Origin: Chromera velia
Lineage: Eukaryota; Sar; Chromeraceae
DNA: 46,759 nt
Assembly: GCA_018398765.1 (NCBI GenBank)
Contig: JAHBMJ010001638.1
Span: 64,001 to 110,759, forward strand
Direction of reading: 5' to 3'
The notes below the pieces were generated by a model. The model made no database searches, was not told the origin of the DNA, and saw nothing but the letters and a program-made list of their open reading frames with translations. A program made the translations under genes and the position numbers. Below, piece by piece: positions 1 through 10,870 of this stretch (positions are counted from its first letter, which is position 1; each line of letters opens with the position of its first letter).

Positions 1-377
1 CGATAGAGGGAAGTCTTGAATGAAAATTCGAACCATTCAAGCAGACATTGTCAAGCTTTCAAACACACTTTCTCTTCAACTAAGACCATGTGAAAAAGAC
101 AAATTGAGCACACCCGACTTGGATTTTTCTTTCCTCAGTTTAAAGAAAAGGGCTACACAGAACCTTCCACAGTGAGTTGGCACCATGGCCGGCTGATGAT
201 TGTTTTTGCGTCGAGTCGGTAGACACCGTGTGGATAGAAATAGGCAGCGTTTTCCCATAGGTAAAAACAATTAATCCAAAAAGAAAGTGGATGAGAGGTA
301 ATTTGACATCATGAATTAATTTTCTTGAGACAAGACTTGTCTCGATCCACTCTGTCCTCTCTTCAGTCAACCAACCG

Positions 378-1723
378 CTACAGAACCAAAACACTCTCTT
401 TCGTTCTCTTTTGACTGATTTCTGAGTGACGTGACTGACCGGCTTTGGGCCCTGAGAACGCGAAGGAGAAAGGAAAAGTGAGGGTCCGGACGCGCAGAGG
501 CCGAAAGGAGTAGAGGCCGCTTACTCCCCCTTTCTCTGTGCCTGTGTGCCTGTATATGAGTGTGAGTGTATTGATTCAGCCCCCGCTTGTCTCTCTCAAA
601 GGAGGTTCTTGGGCTGTCCGAAACCTCAGCGGCTGCCCCGAGGAGCGAAGAGGACGACAGAGAAGATGAAGCAGCAGAGGACGATCTGCGTCGCTCTTGA
701 GCTTGTCTCTGTCTCCCTTGGTGGTGGTCCTCGTTGTGGGTCTGGGTGAGGGCTTGAGAGTACTGCAGGGTCTCCATCATTGCCGTTTGCACTTTCAGGA
801 GACGGGGCCACTGCTGATGGAGCAAGTGGTCTACCTGCATTTCAGCACCAGGCAGCGATCGACTCGAGTGAAGGACGGTACTCGGCATTCGATCCGCACT
901 TGCAGACGTACGTGCAAAATCAACAAACAAACGGCCGCTGTGTTCTGACGTACAGAAATATAAATGAGCATGCTTGGCCGCCTTCTCCACATGCAGGTCC
1001 TGTCAATGAGGTCGTATGGAAAAAAGTCCAACATATGTGTCAATCCACGTGCATGACTGTGCTGGGGCTGTTGATCCCAGAACCCCGTCCCTCCCCTCTC
1101 CATCCGTATTGCTCATGGCAGGCTGCAGGTGGGTAGGCAGCACGGGAGGTGTGCGAGTGATTGAAAGAGAAATCGACGAGATAGGGTCTCTGGCTCTCTT
1201 TGATCGGAGAGCTGAAGATCGATTGCCTCGATTCTGGAATACAGAAACTCATTCTCATTAATGATTCTGACCTTGGCATTCACATGTCGAATTTGATGTT
1301 CGCCTCTCAGAACGGCTCTGTAGACGTAAGCGCTTTCCTGTCTGTCCTTTGCGTCTTGTCTATTTTGGCTCATCATGATGATGGGAGCCTGGAATGCCGC
1401 GAGTGTGGAGAGAAATAAATTCAAAAGAATGAATGGATACGGATCCCACCCCCTCTCTTCCCCTAAGACCAGATTGACAAGGCACCAGAGTCCGAGGGTT
1501 CCAACGAGGAAAAAAATAAACGGCCAGGAACCCCCTCCCTTCGCCACTGCGTCTGCGAAGAGGCCCCCAATCGTCGAGTCACTGTCCAGCTGCCCCCTCC
1601 AGTTGGCCTCTTCAAATTCGTAATCTCCCAACATCTGAACGAAAAGTGCAACAGGAAAGACAGGGAGACGGTAATGAATGAAGTCAAGGAGCTCATTCAA
1701 CTTGTCGATAAATTGAGAAACGG

Positions 1724-1759
<36 letters not shown>

Positions 1760-2547
1760 TCCGCAGGAATAGTGATGGACGGGTCGATCGATCGCTGGAC
1801 GACGTGCATGTGCAGTTCTCATACATGAAGGTTTCTACTTGTACATGCATGCGTGTGCGTATATAATTACAAATCTGTGTGTGAATGTGTGTATCTAAGA
1901 TTTATGCATGCCCGAGCACTTGTCTAATCCGCTTGATTGGGATTTCGGACTTTCTTTCGTGCCATGGACTTAAGTAACGGACCTACCTGCATTGCTTCTT
2001 CATTGAGAAGACTGAGCTCCTCCTTTTCTTGGGAAAGAATCCCGTCCACCCTTCTTTGAATCAAACGCTGCACATGCCACACGCACAGCACGTCCATTCC
2101 ACGGTCCCTTCCTCCCTCCCCTCCCAGGCCGTCGACCAGCTGCTGTAGCTGAGGATAAAGATGACAGAGATCCCGCAAAGTCTGGTCCTGTAAAGCGGAA
2201 AGTGGAACGCACGGTCGACGTGGACGGTGAAGACATATGACGCAAACGGGTTGCTGCATTCCACTGGCATGTGCTCTCTTTGAATTCCCATACTGAGACT
2301 CCATTAGTCGCTGTCTGTCCGGACTACCCACCACCCCCCCTTCCGCTGGCTTCTCTCTGCTCCCATGCTGTTTTCCTGCGGGAGCGTCCTTTCCTACCTC
2401 GGACTGGCGAAATGGGATGGTTGTGATGTCCTCCGGCTTCTTTGCCTTACTGCGCGTGTGACTTGCCGGAACAACCTTCACGTTCTCTCCCGTGTCCCCT
2501 CCCTCGATCCAGAGGTCGGAAAGCTGCGATCGTCCGGGGACGTTCAT
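378..2547 (-). CDS. DUF1003 family membrane protein, four exons
   Basis: Exons, 5' to 3': 2547-1987, 1634-1272, 834-525, 451-378; phases agree and give about 435 residues. Exon 1 has a basic, low-complexity N-terminal extension of about 100 residues. It is followed by a zinc-ribbon-like region with CVIC (residues 102-105) and CVWH (155-158), where bacterial relatives carry two CxxC pairs, then EKEELSLLNEE. Exon 2 holds the family core: GGGSWPFIFFLVG, then DPYPFILLNLFLS, QAPIIMMSQNRQ and KDR, with two membrane helices near 224-244 and 252-273. Exon 3 opens with VDHLLHQQWPRLLKVQ, the conserved end of the domain, so splicing at GCCAAG/GTCAGA rebuilds an uninterrupted domain. A serine-rich tail follows. 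The function of DUF1003 proteins is unknown. ATG 2691 is an alternative start. The last exon is the weakest: exon 3 could instead read through to a stop at 367. Confidence 0.82.
1724..1756. repeat. (CT)n microsatellite in DUF1003 intron 1
   Basis: About 16 CT dinucleotides on the plus strand, inside the 1635-1986 intron. Read on the minus strand this is GA-rich and keeps a reading frame open, which hides the true acceptor, TTTTCGTTCAG, at 1635-1645. Confidence 0.85.
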
Positions 2548-2615
2548 CGCAGATCGAGCTTGCTGTTGAGGATCGAGACTTCCCTGATCGACATGCGCGT
2601 GCGATGGAGTGTCTC

Positions 2616-2631
2616 TTATATAATATATATA
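2616..2631 (-). promoter_or_regulatory. TATA-like stretch upstream of the DUF1003 gene
   Basis: An uninterrupted T/A run reading TATATATATTATATAA on the minus strand lies about 70 bases before ATG 2547. If it is a TATA box, transcription would start near 2590 and the 2547 start codon would be the right one. AT runs can occur by chance, so this is weak support. Confidence 0.25.
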
Positions 2632-2973
2632 CGTTCCCGCTACTTCTTGAAAAAAATGAACTCGCGAAGTGAGAAATGCCGTCACGTGCATGTGGAGTAG
2701 CTCCAGTAACTGAAGACAGCTGCTTGCAAGCTAGAGTTCAGCCTTGTAGAATGCATCCAGAGGGTTCGTCTGTACATGCATGTATATATACACATAGAAC
2801 GTGTGCAGACTATCGATAATAAAAATTAAAATATACAAGTGAGTGCGCGCGCTTTGCGCGCGGCAACCCGCGTACACGCGTGCGCGTGCATGAGTGCGTC
2901 CCCATCCCAAGAAGTGAGCACGCGTGTCCATGCATGTCGGCGCGGCTTGATAATCGGTTTTGCAGCCACGCGT

Positions 2974-3172
2974 GGCCCCGGAAAGTGAAGCGGGGGGCAC
3001 TTACAAAACAGAAATACCCCAGCCCACGTACGCATGCATGGCCCCGGAAAGCGAAGCGGGGGGCACTTAGAAAACAGAAATACCCCAGCCCACGTGCATG
3101 CATGCATGGCCCCGGAAAGCAAAGCGGGGGACACTTAGAAAACAGAAATACCCCAGCCCACCTGCGTGCACG
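2974..3172. repeat. 66-68 bp tandem repeat, three copies
   Basis: Three near-identical units start at GGCCCCGGAAAG at 2974, 3040 and 3108. Each carries an AAGCGGGGGGCACTTA-like block and AACAGAAATACCCCAGCCCA, and adjacent units are joined by variable GCATGC-type spacers. No gene is visible here. The array abuts the larger dispersed repeat cluster. Confidence 0.85.
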
Positions 3173-3273
3173 CTGTCTTTCAGCAAAAACCCGGCCCCGA
3201 AAGGCTGATTTGCACTATGCGTGCGTCAGATGCCTAGGTTTCAGCTTACCCCCAGGCTTTTTTCCCGGGGGGG

Positions 3274-3482
3274 NNNNNNNNNNNNNNNNNNNNNNNNNNN
3301 NNNNNNNNNNNNNNNNNNNNNNNNNNNNNNNNNNNNNNNNNNNNNNNNNNNNNNNNNNNNNNNNNNNNNNNNNNNNNNNNNNNNNNNNNNNNNNNNNNNN
3401 NNNNNNNNNNNNNNNNNNNNNNNNNNNNNNNNNNNNNNNNNNNNNNNNNNNNNNNNNNNNNNNNNNNNNNNNNNNNNNNNNN
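3274..3482. other. Assembly gap (209 N)
   Basis: A run of N interrupts the first copy of the roughly 330 bp repeat unit just after a G homopolymer, as expected where assembly fails in a repeat. A single further N occurs at 4418, also next to a G run. Confidence 0.99.
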
Positions 3483-3862
3483 CGCCCGGCCGGCGTGCGT
3501 CAATCGTGCAGTTCTCATTTTTCTTGCTTTCCGGGGCTGTTCGCAAACTTCCTTGCATCAGATACACGCTGTCTTTCCGCAAAAACCCACGGCCCCGAAA
3601 GGCTGAATGTGCGCCAAATGTGCGTGCGTCAGGTGGACTTCAGACCCGATTACCCAATTTTCACCAAAAAAAGGCCCCAGAAAGATCCTGCCCCAAATGG
3701 TCCAGAAAAGTATGCATGAACCCGCGTTGTCATGCATACGTGCGTCAGTGGCCCCGGAAAGCGACAAACTACATCCCCGGGCTTTTTTTGGGGGGGAGAG
3801 GGGGTTCTGCGGCTTTTCCCGCGGGGGGGAGGGGGGGTTGGCATGACTACCCGATTGGCTGG

Positions 3863-4037
3863 CCTGTGTGCGTCAATCGTAAAGCTCTCATTTTTCTTGC
3901 TTTCCAGGGCTGTTCGCAAGCTTGCTTGCGTCAGATGCATATATGCATACAGTGTCTTTCACCAAAAATCTGACGCAAGCAAGCTTGCGAACGGCCCTGG
4001 AAAACAAGAAAAATGAGAACTGCACGATTGACGTACA
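3863..4037. repeat. Long inverted repeat within the cluster
   Basis: Arms of about 70 bases (near 3863-3936 and 3968-4037) face each other across a loop of about 31 bases. The shared core includes GCAAGCTTGCTTGCGTCAGAT-like sequence and its complement. The match continues outward at lower identity because two ~330 bp units meet tail to tail here. The arms could form a large hairpin. Confidence 0.8.
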
Positions 4038-5008
4038 CCGCGGCGATGGACCACCGATGGTGCATAGTCATACCGACCCCCCCCTCCCTCTACGAGAAAA
4101 AAATATCCGCAGAACCCCCCCCCCCCCACAGGAGAAAAGCCCGGCTGTGGGTAAGTGGATCTAAAACCCATCTGACGCACGCATAGCGCAAATTCAGCCT
4201 TTCGGAGCCAGGTTTTTCGTGAAAGACTAGCGTACGTGCATATAGGCTGGAGTATTTTTATTTTGTAAGTGCCCTCCACTTCTATCCGCTTCACTTTTCG
4301 GGGCCACCCAGCCCCGAAAGGCTGATTTACGCCATGGCATTGCGTGTGTCAAATCGGTTTCAGCTTACCCCCGTGGTTTTTTCCTGGGGGGGGGGAGAGT
4401 TCCGCGGCTTTTCCTATNGTCAGCGTGACTACCCGCGCGGTCGACTGGGCGGCATACGTCAATCGTAAAGTTCTCATTTTTCTTGTTTTCCGGGGTTGTT
4501 CGCAAGCTTACTTGCGTCAGATGCATACACGCAATGCCATATAGTGTCTTTCGCCAAAAACCCGGCCCCGAAAGGCTAAATTTACGTCATGCGTACGTCA
4601 GATGGGGTTTAGATCCACGCTTACTCCCGGGCTTTTTTTCTGGGGGGGGGGAGAGTTCTGCGGCTTTTCCCGTGAGGGGGTAGGAGGGAGGTGGGGCAGT
4701 CGACTGGCTAGCGTGCATCAATCGTGCAGTTATCATTTTTTTTGTTTCCAGGGCCGTTTGCAAGCTTGCTTGCGTCATATAATTGGAACGTATACAATAA
4801 CGCCAGGCCATACCGTCGTGATACCGACAATGAACCTAGCAATGAACACTAGCGTACATATTCCTACCACAGAGAGGTCCGAAAGGTTCAAATATTGTGA
4901 ACGTCAAACAGTCAGAAACGGTTACAGTCTATGTGGATGCACTGTCTCTGCATATATGAACATACAGAGAAAAAACCTACCAAACACATAAATAAAAGCT
5001 CCGCCCGG

Positions 5009-5470
5009 TGTAACACCTTTCTGCTGCTTTGGAGGTAGTGGCAGGACAGACGGAGAGCTAGACCAGAGGCGCGGCCTAGACAGGGAGATGGATCTACAAA
5101 CTCTACAGACTCTAGCTCAGTCTAAATTCCTCTGTCAGCTAAATATGGATATAGAAAGATCCTTAGCCATTCGTAGAGTCGATAGGCTTATAGTTGGGAG
5201 TTCTGCTAGCTAGCGATGCATTCATTTAAGAGAGAACAGGCTCATAACTAGACTTATGACCGAACAAACGGAACAAACAATTTTAGCGAGACGGCTGTGG
5301 GCAGATTAAATCTGACCGGTCCCCGTACAAACATAAAGACAAGCTTTCCGCTAGGCTTTCCGGGGCCAGGCAGACAGAACGTGACGGCGGGCGATCGAAG
5401 TAAAGGTGGCGTGCATGCGAGAAGGACCGAACGGCGGCGGCGGGACGGTGCCAGGAGGTAGAACACTATA
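5009..5470. repeat. LTR-like repeat, copy 1
   Basis: It starts TGTAACACCTTTCTGCTGC and ends near GAACACTATA. It shares about 93% identity with 11094-11545 in the same orientation, apart from small indels (for example about 10 extra bases near 5349). It is preceded by CCGG. No coding sequence is supported. Confidence 0.7.
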
Positions 5471-5567
5471 TATCCCCCCCTCTCACCGGTAAGGAAATCG
5501 TGCCCTCGCGTTAACTCACACCCAATCGAGCATGCGCATGGACAGACTGAAATCATACCATAAAACG

Positions 5568-6235
5568 GCCTCGGAAGATCGTTTGGAGGAGCACTACCGG
5601 TTTTGCTGTTAAGAGTCCTTGCTTCAGGATCAGACTCCCTAAGGTTCTCTCCTTTTTCGTTCGTTAGATTCCTTCTTTCCTTTCTTCCAGAACCTTCCTC
5701 TAGACCTTCCTTCTTTCCTTCGTGCTTGTTTGACTCGTTTCCTTTCGTCTTCATGATTTCTTTTGTGACTTCTGCAAATGGGCCCTTGCATGCGCTTGCA
5801 TGCCCTTACTATTGAAAGAACTCTTTTCCTTCTTAGCAGATCTTGACCTGTTTGATCGTTCATGCAATCAAGCCAACAGCGATAGATAAATGACAGTGGC
5901 AGACCGACGGGGTGTGGATCGGTAGGCTAGAACGGAAGTTGTTTGGTGTTTCAGGCGGTGTATGACGCGATCGATGCCTCCTTACATACGTGCGTGCGTC
6001 ATCCATCCATGCATGTGCGCTGATCTCAGTATGCACGTTGCATGCATGTATTTTGCATGCATGCATTTGCATTAATACACATCTCTTCAATCGATCGCTG
6101 TACATCGCTCGTATGCCTTACGACAGCTCCGTAAGCCTCTCTTTTGCGTGCCGAAAACTGATAATGCATGTCGGTATGGTCAAGATTCCTCAGCTGTCTG
6201 AAGAGGTTAAAGTGATTCTAGCTCCTATATTACTA
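5568..6235. repeat. 668 bp direct repeat, copy 1
   Basis: It begins GCCTCGGAAGATCG and ends CTATATTACTA. It is roughly 97% identical by eye to 7284-7951 in the same orientation and the same length. It includes a GCATGC-rich stretch near 6000-6070. The open frames inside it are compositional and not supported as genes. Confidence 0.85.
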
Positions 6236-6528
6236 GAGCTTCTCCTGGGGCGGCGGTAGCCAAGAACTCAGGGTTTTCACGAGAGGTTTGCAGGGAGTTT
6301 TTGGCTGTGTCCATCTCTCTGTCATGTTGCATCTGCAGTTTGAGATTTGAAGCACTTCACGGTGGTATTCTCTCTTTGTTTCCTGTTGCAGCGCGCTGCT
6401 GAACCGTCTGAAGACTGTGTTCGCTCGGCCGTTCTGTAACTAAACTTGAGAGCTCTGCCACCCTTTGACTTACCGTCTTCTTTTCATCACCTCGGTCTAG
6501 CTCACATTGCGCTTTTTGCTTTCTTGAG

Positions 6529-7251
6529 ATGGCTGCTACGACTCCCTCCATCTTGGCCCAGGCTGTCCTCTGGAGGACGGAAGCTTTCCTTGCTGAGCAG
6601 GGTTTTGCAGCTTCGGACCCTTTCTGTTCCGGTTCGTTGGTAGAAGCTTTGGAACGTTTTCTTGGATTCCTTCGTCGACGCAGGGATCCGGTTGCCCTCT
6701 CTGATTCAGGATGCGTTGGCTCTACAACAGCAGCCAGCTGTCACCGACGTAGGAAGCGTACGAGGAGGGGGAAACGCTTCTCTAAAACAAAGTGGGAACG
6801 GATGAGTTCGGATGAGTGGGACACGGACACGCCGTCTTCAAACGAATGCAGATCTCTTTCTCGGCCGGGCCCCTTGACTACATCATGTTGCAGTCTTAAG
6901 CCCCCTCTTGTGCAGAAAGAGTCCAATGCGCGTGAATATGATCATTGCTCTGTGATGAAAACAACTAGACGGTGTCTGACTCAACCGCATCAGGAGAAGT
7001 TTCAAGGTGTGTTTGGGACTTCTTCGGGAGTTTGGGGTGCAGTTGTGCGACAGAGGGATGGTTTGTCGCTTTGTGCAGGAGTGATAAATGGGGCGGGGAA
7101 GGGACATGCCTCGGTGGAGCTAGTGAAATCGGGTCTTTCTGTCAATCCTCTTCGAAGCAATCGGTTCACGGACAAGGACTTCGTGACGGAAGGGCGTCGC
7201 TTACTTTGTTGTTGCATGCAAGCCTTGGATCATCGTCAATTGATCCAGTAG
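6529..7251 (+). CDS. Unassigned 240-codon ORF between the 668 bp repeats
   Basis: The ORF runs from ATG 6529 to TAG 7249-7251 and fills most of the unique DNA between the two direct repeats, suggesting it belongs to a compact repeat-bounded element. The first 60 residues are helical and hydrophobic-rich (SILAQAVLWRTEAFLAEQG, then LVEALERFLGFLRRRR). A strongly basic cluster follows (RRRKRTRRGKRF near 75-90), then an acidic stretch DEWDTDTPSS. The rest is low-complexity. This order of helix, basic patch and acidic patch could suit a gag-like or nucleic-acid-binding protein, but no motif proves it. A small ORF at 12318-12506 has a similar helical start. It could also be a host exon or a chance ORF. 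Confidence 0.4.
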   Translation: MAATTPSILAQAVLWRTEAFLAEQGFAASDPFCSGSLVEALERFLGFLRRRRDPVALSDSGCVGSTTAASCHRRRKRTRRGKRFSKTKWERMSSDEWDTDTPSSNECRSLSRPGPLTTSCCSLKPPLVQKESNAREYDHCSVMKTTRRCLTQPHQEKFQGVFGTSSGVWGAVVRQRDGLSLCAGVINGAGKGHASVELVKSGLSVNPLRSNRFTDKDFVTEGRRLLCCCMQALDHRQLIQ

Positions 7252-7283
7252 AAAGGGGGGGCGGGCGCGCGTGTCCGCTGGGC

Positions 7284-7951
7284 GCCTCGGAGGATCGTTT
7301 GGAGGAGCACTACCAGTTTTGCTGTTAAGAGTCCTTGCTTCAGGATCAGACTTCCTAAGGTTCTCTCCTTTTTCGTTCGTTAGATTCCTTCTTTCCTTTC
7401 TTCCAGAACCTTCTTCTAGACCTTCCTTCTTTCCTTCGTGCTTGTTTGACTCGTTTCCTTTCGTCTTCATGATTTCTTTTGTGACTTCTGCAAATGGGCC
7501 CTTACATGCGCTTGCATGCCCTTACTATTGAAAGAACTCTTTTCCTTCTTAGCAGATCTTGACCTGTTTGATCGTTCATGCAATCAAGCTAACAGCGATA
7601 GATAAATGACAGTGGCAGACCGACGGGGTGTGGATCGGTAGGCTAGAACGGAAGTTGTTTAGTGTTTCAGGCGGTGTATGACGCGATCGATGCCTCCTTA
7701 CATGCGTGCGTGCGTCATCCATCCATGCATGCGCGTTGATCTCAGTATGCACGTTGCATGCATGTATTTTGCATGCATGCATTTGCATTAATACACATCT
7801 CTTCAATCGATTGCTGTACATCGCTCGTATGCCTTACGACAGCTCCGTAAGCCTCTCTTTTGCGTGTCGAAAACTGACAATGCATGTCGGTATGGTCAAG
7901 ATTCTTCAGCTGTCTGAAGAGGTTAAAGTGATTCTAGCTCCTATATTACTA
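7284..7951. repeat. 668 bp direct repeat, copy 2
   Basis: Direct repeat of 5568-6235. A G-rich run preceded by GAAA (7249-7263) lies about 20 bases upstream and resembles a polypurine tract before a 3' LTR. However, the repeat ends are not TG...CA and no target duplication is evident at the outer borders. Confidence 0.85.
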
Positions 7952-8570
7952 ATAAAAAGCAGACACTGGAGTTAGTTAAACAAACGCAGTGAGCCTGTCG
8001 CTTTCTTTTCTTCACAACTTTTTTTTTTCTCTTTCTTTCATTCTCTTTCTGCGGGTGCCAGATCGCGAGATCAGCTGTCAACAGAGATCTGATGCAACCT
8101 TCTACCTTCCAAGACCGGACCAGGTACTTTATCTTGGAACCCTTAGCTCCAGGCTTTTCCCATTAGACACGCCACTACCGAAGCACCAGGCTTCGCTCGC
8201 TTTGTATCACCAGTCAAGGTTGGACACTGTCAGGCGGCTACGGTCCCTGTCAACCCCTCATTCATGTCTCTTTCTCTTCTCTTTTTCTTCCACTCTCTTT
8301 TCTTGAACGCTCTAAAGATACAAGCAACCGTCAACATGAATCAGTGGACATAAACGTAGAAAAAAGACGCACCTCGTCTGCTTTTTCTCTTTCTCTTTAC
8401 TCTTTGTTGCTGACAGGAGACTGACACGCCAGACAGAAAGCCTTAGGCCCTGGGCTTTCATGTAAACCAAGGAAAGACAGGGACGAAAGAGAGGGCTTTC
8501 TTTTATTTTCTTTTTCATTCTTTCATTCCTCCCACCTCTGCTCTCCTTTTCAGCTACCATGCGCCCTCAC

Positions 8571-9553
8571 TCTCAGGGAGGAGTACTGTGGATTTCTGAT
8601 ACAAACGGTGGCAGCAAGTCAGGGAAAGACAGATGGAAAGATGCCAAGAGAAAAGGGTGGATAAGGAATAGATTCATTTCTTCTTGTACCTTCTCCCTCT
8701 TAGACCCACTTAACCCCACATCTCCCTATATTAACATACATGCCACAAGGGGAGGAAAAAGGCATCAGACAGGCAAGCGCTGGAGAGAGACGCACATACA
8801 CGAGCATAGGGAAGCAGACACAGAAGACAGCAACATAATCGTACCGCCGTCTCCACAAGTCGCCTCCAGATGAACAGCGTGCTGTGCCTGCTGCCAGGGG
8901 GAGAGAGGCAATACCACCAGACCCAGAAAGATCTGGAGCACCGCAATTCCCCCTACAGTGGCAGACACAAAAAAAGAGAAGACACAAGGGATGCACTGGC
9001 TGTTCCTTCAGGCTGACTTCCTCTCTTCCATTCTGCTTTGCAAATATCTGTCTCGACAGGCGTCTCCTTTCCTTACACTCACACCTCCTCATTTTCTTTC
9101 TCTTCCTCTCTTCTTCGCTTGGTCTCTCTTTCTTTTTTCTTTTCACAGAGAAACGAAATATCTGACTTAGAAGGATTCACTCGCGCGTCGACTGAACACT
9201 CTTTTACCAAAGAGATCAAAGAGAGAAGGCAAGGGCGTAAACGCAAACAATGAAACGAAGAGAGAGAGATTGATCCTCAGGGGAAGCTCCAGCAACTCCA
9301 AGCGCTCTCAGGCGGCGCGTCGACTTGTTCTTCTTGCAGTTCTCCTCGTTACCGCTCTGCTTCACAAGGAGCTCAATTGGTTGCTCTCCCCCCCCAAGTC
9401 CAGGGCGGGAGCATGGGAGTAGTCGTGGGCATGTGTAGACGTAAGCGCATGGCGGCAGCATTAGGCAGTCCTCTGCCCGTCTCGCATGTATTAGGTTACG
9501 TTGGAATAGGCGATCGACTTCAGGTTCTTGTCTTGATAAAGGGACTCGGTGGT
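8571..9553 (-). CDS. Partly resolved gene with a membrane helix
   Basis: Four phase-compatible exons were found: 9553-9500 (TTESLYQDKNLKSIAYSN), 9383-9353 (QPIELLVKQS), 8952-8845 and 8585-8571. The third has a strong pyrimidine-rich acceptor (CTTTTTTTGTGTCTGCCACTGTAG) and encodes GGIAVLQIFLGLVVLPL, a probable membrane segment, followed by SPWQQAQHAVHLEATCGDG. Donors are GTAACC, GTAACG, GTACGA and GTGAGG. The first and last exons of the gene were not found, and the segment lies between two LTR-like repeats, so it could be an intact host gene, a fragment, or element-derived. I do not recognise the family. The short exons (31 and 15 bases) resemble the style of the giant gene downstream. Confidence 0.35.
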
Positions 9554-10771
9554 CTCGACAGGCAGAAACACATCTCGTGCATGTCAGTGGCTGCATAGAG
9601 GGAGGGAGAGAGAGAAGGGAACACCAGACGCTGCACACTGTTCTACTAACTGATGCCTTTGCATCTTCTTCTGCCTTCCTTTTCTTCATGCTCACACGGC
9701 TTTCTCATCATTACGCTTCAATTCATGCATTACAATACATCTATGTACATACCTAGTACACACTCTCTTATACTCATCATTCTTCATTCTCTTCCGTTCT
9801 CATCTTCCATTGTCACAGTGATCTTCCGTTGCTGGGCTTTAGGGTGACTTCCCCCTACCCAATGATCCTATCCAATCATCGGTCCTTCCTCCTAGTCGGC
9901 TGGGCATTAACGGAGCCCTGGCCTCTCGCAGCCATTAACGGAGGCTCGAGTCGCTCGTAGCCATTTACGGAGGCTCCGAGTTGTTGTCACCCCTCTTGTG
10001 CAGCCATTGACATTCCACGTTTCACTCTCCTTTCTTGTGGCAGTTGACGTCCGCATTTCACTCTCTCTTCTTGCGGTTATTGACGTCTGCATTCCCCTCT
10101 CCCTTCTCCCCCCCTTTTCCATCCCCCTGGCACCCCGGCTCCCCCCCTCCTTGTCTCCCTCCTGGTACCCCGGCTCCCATCGGCTCTCCCCCCCTTATTC
10201 CCTTCCCCCATTAGGCCCCCCCCTATTCTTCTTCATGCTCGGAATACCCGGCTTCTCTTTCATGTAACTCTTTTCCACTCTTTCCCTCCGTTTCCTCTGT
10301 CCGTCTCCCTGATATGCATCGGGCACACAGACACTGCTATAATCTCATCTCTTAACAAACGCTTTCACGCTATCTCACCTTCATCCATAGACAGCAGTCA
10401 CTCTCAGTCATACCATAAATGCACATGCTTGCATGAACAGTGTGTGTTGTGTTACTGTCTTACTCAAAGCAAAAAGATGTGTCTTCGTGCTGCCCGACCT
10501 ACCAAAGTCGCTGGATGACCAGTCTAACGAGTAAAGGCACACGGTTAGCGTTTGCAGGCCGCACAGGCTGGTCAGACCCGGGCAGACAAGCAAGCGACCA
10601 CAGTAAGGTAAGCAAAGGGGATCAGTTTCCTCTTACACTGAAGACAGAGATAAAACAGCCAGTCGACACACATAGAAAAAAGGAAACCAACTGCCCATTT
10701 CTGTCTGGTATGCTTGTAGTTGGTAAGGCCGATCGTCTCCGAGCTCCTCTCCATTCTTCGCGGGAAAGAAC

Positions 10772-10870
10772 CCTTTTCCCATCTCCCTGTCTCTCCCGAC
10801 TCCACAACAATTTCCGTCTCCCATCTCCAGCTTCTTCCTCAGGAACCAAGAAAGAAAAGTCCCCACCAGT
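10772..10870 (-). CDS. Possible upstream exon of the 8.5-9.6 kb gene
   Basis: A strong minus-strand acceptor (TCTTCTCTTGCTTTTCTAG) precedes a 99-base open segment encoding TGGDFSFLVPEEEAGDGRRK and a basic continuation, ending at a GTTCTT donor, phase 0 to 0. It would fit upstream of the 9553-9500 exon, but the link is not proven. Confidence 0.22.

Larger units (their letters stand above)
3170..4777. repeat. Cluster of ~330 bp repeat units in both orientations
   Basis: About five copies of one unit can be recognised. The order within a unit is: GGCCCCGAAAGGCTGA, a CGTGCGTCAGATG segment, a long G homopolymer with CGGCTTTTCCC, CGTCAATCGT, CTCATTTTTCTTG, CAGGGCTGTTCGCAAGC, and TTGCTTGCGTCAGAT. 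Approximate copies are 3170-3563 (with the gap), 3564-3938, 3968-4236 (inverted), 4308-4520 and 4535-4777. No coding sequence is supported. It could be a satellite-like cluster or pieces of a foldback element. Confidence 0.75.

Noticed and set aside
1113-1850. Single 245-codon ORF as the complete DUF1003 protein
   Set aside because: Its ends are low-complexity GA repeat and non-conserved tail, whereas splicing at 1634 and 1272 joins the conserved N-terminal and C-terminal blocks in phase.
3650-4164. Overlapping ORFs on both strands in the ~330 bp repeat cluster
   Set aside because: Frames differ between copies and run through poly-G tracts; no conserved product.
5254-5754. 166-codon minus-strand ORF
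   Set aside because: It spans the junction between the LTR-like repeat and the 668 bp repeat and is not maintained as a unit in the other copies.
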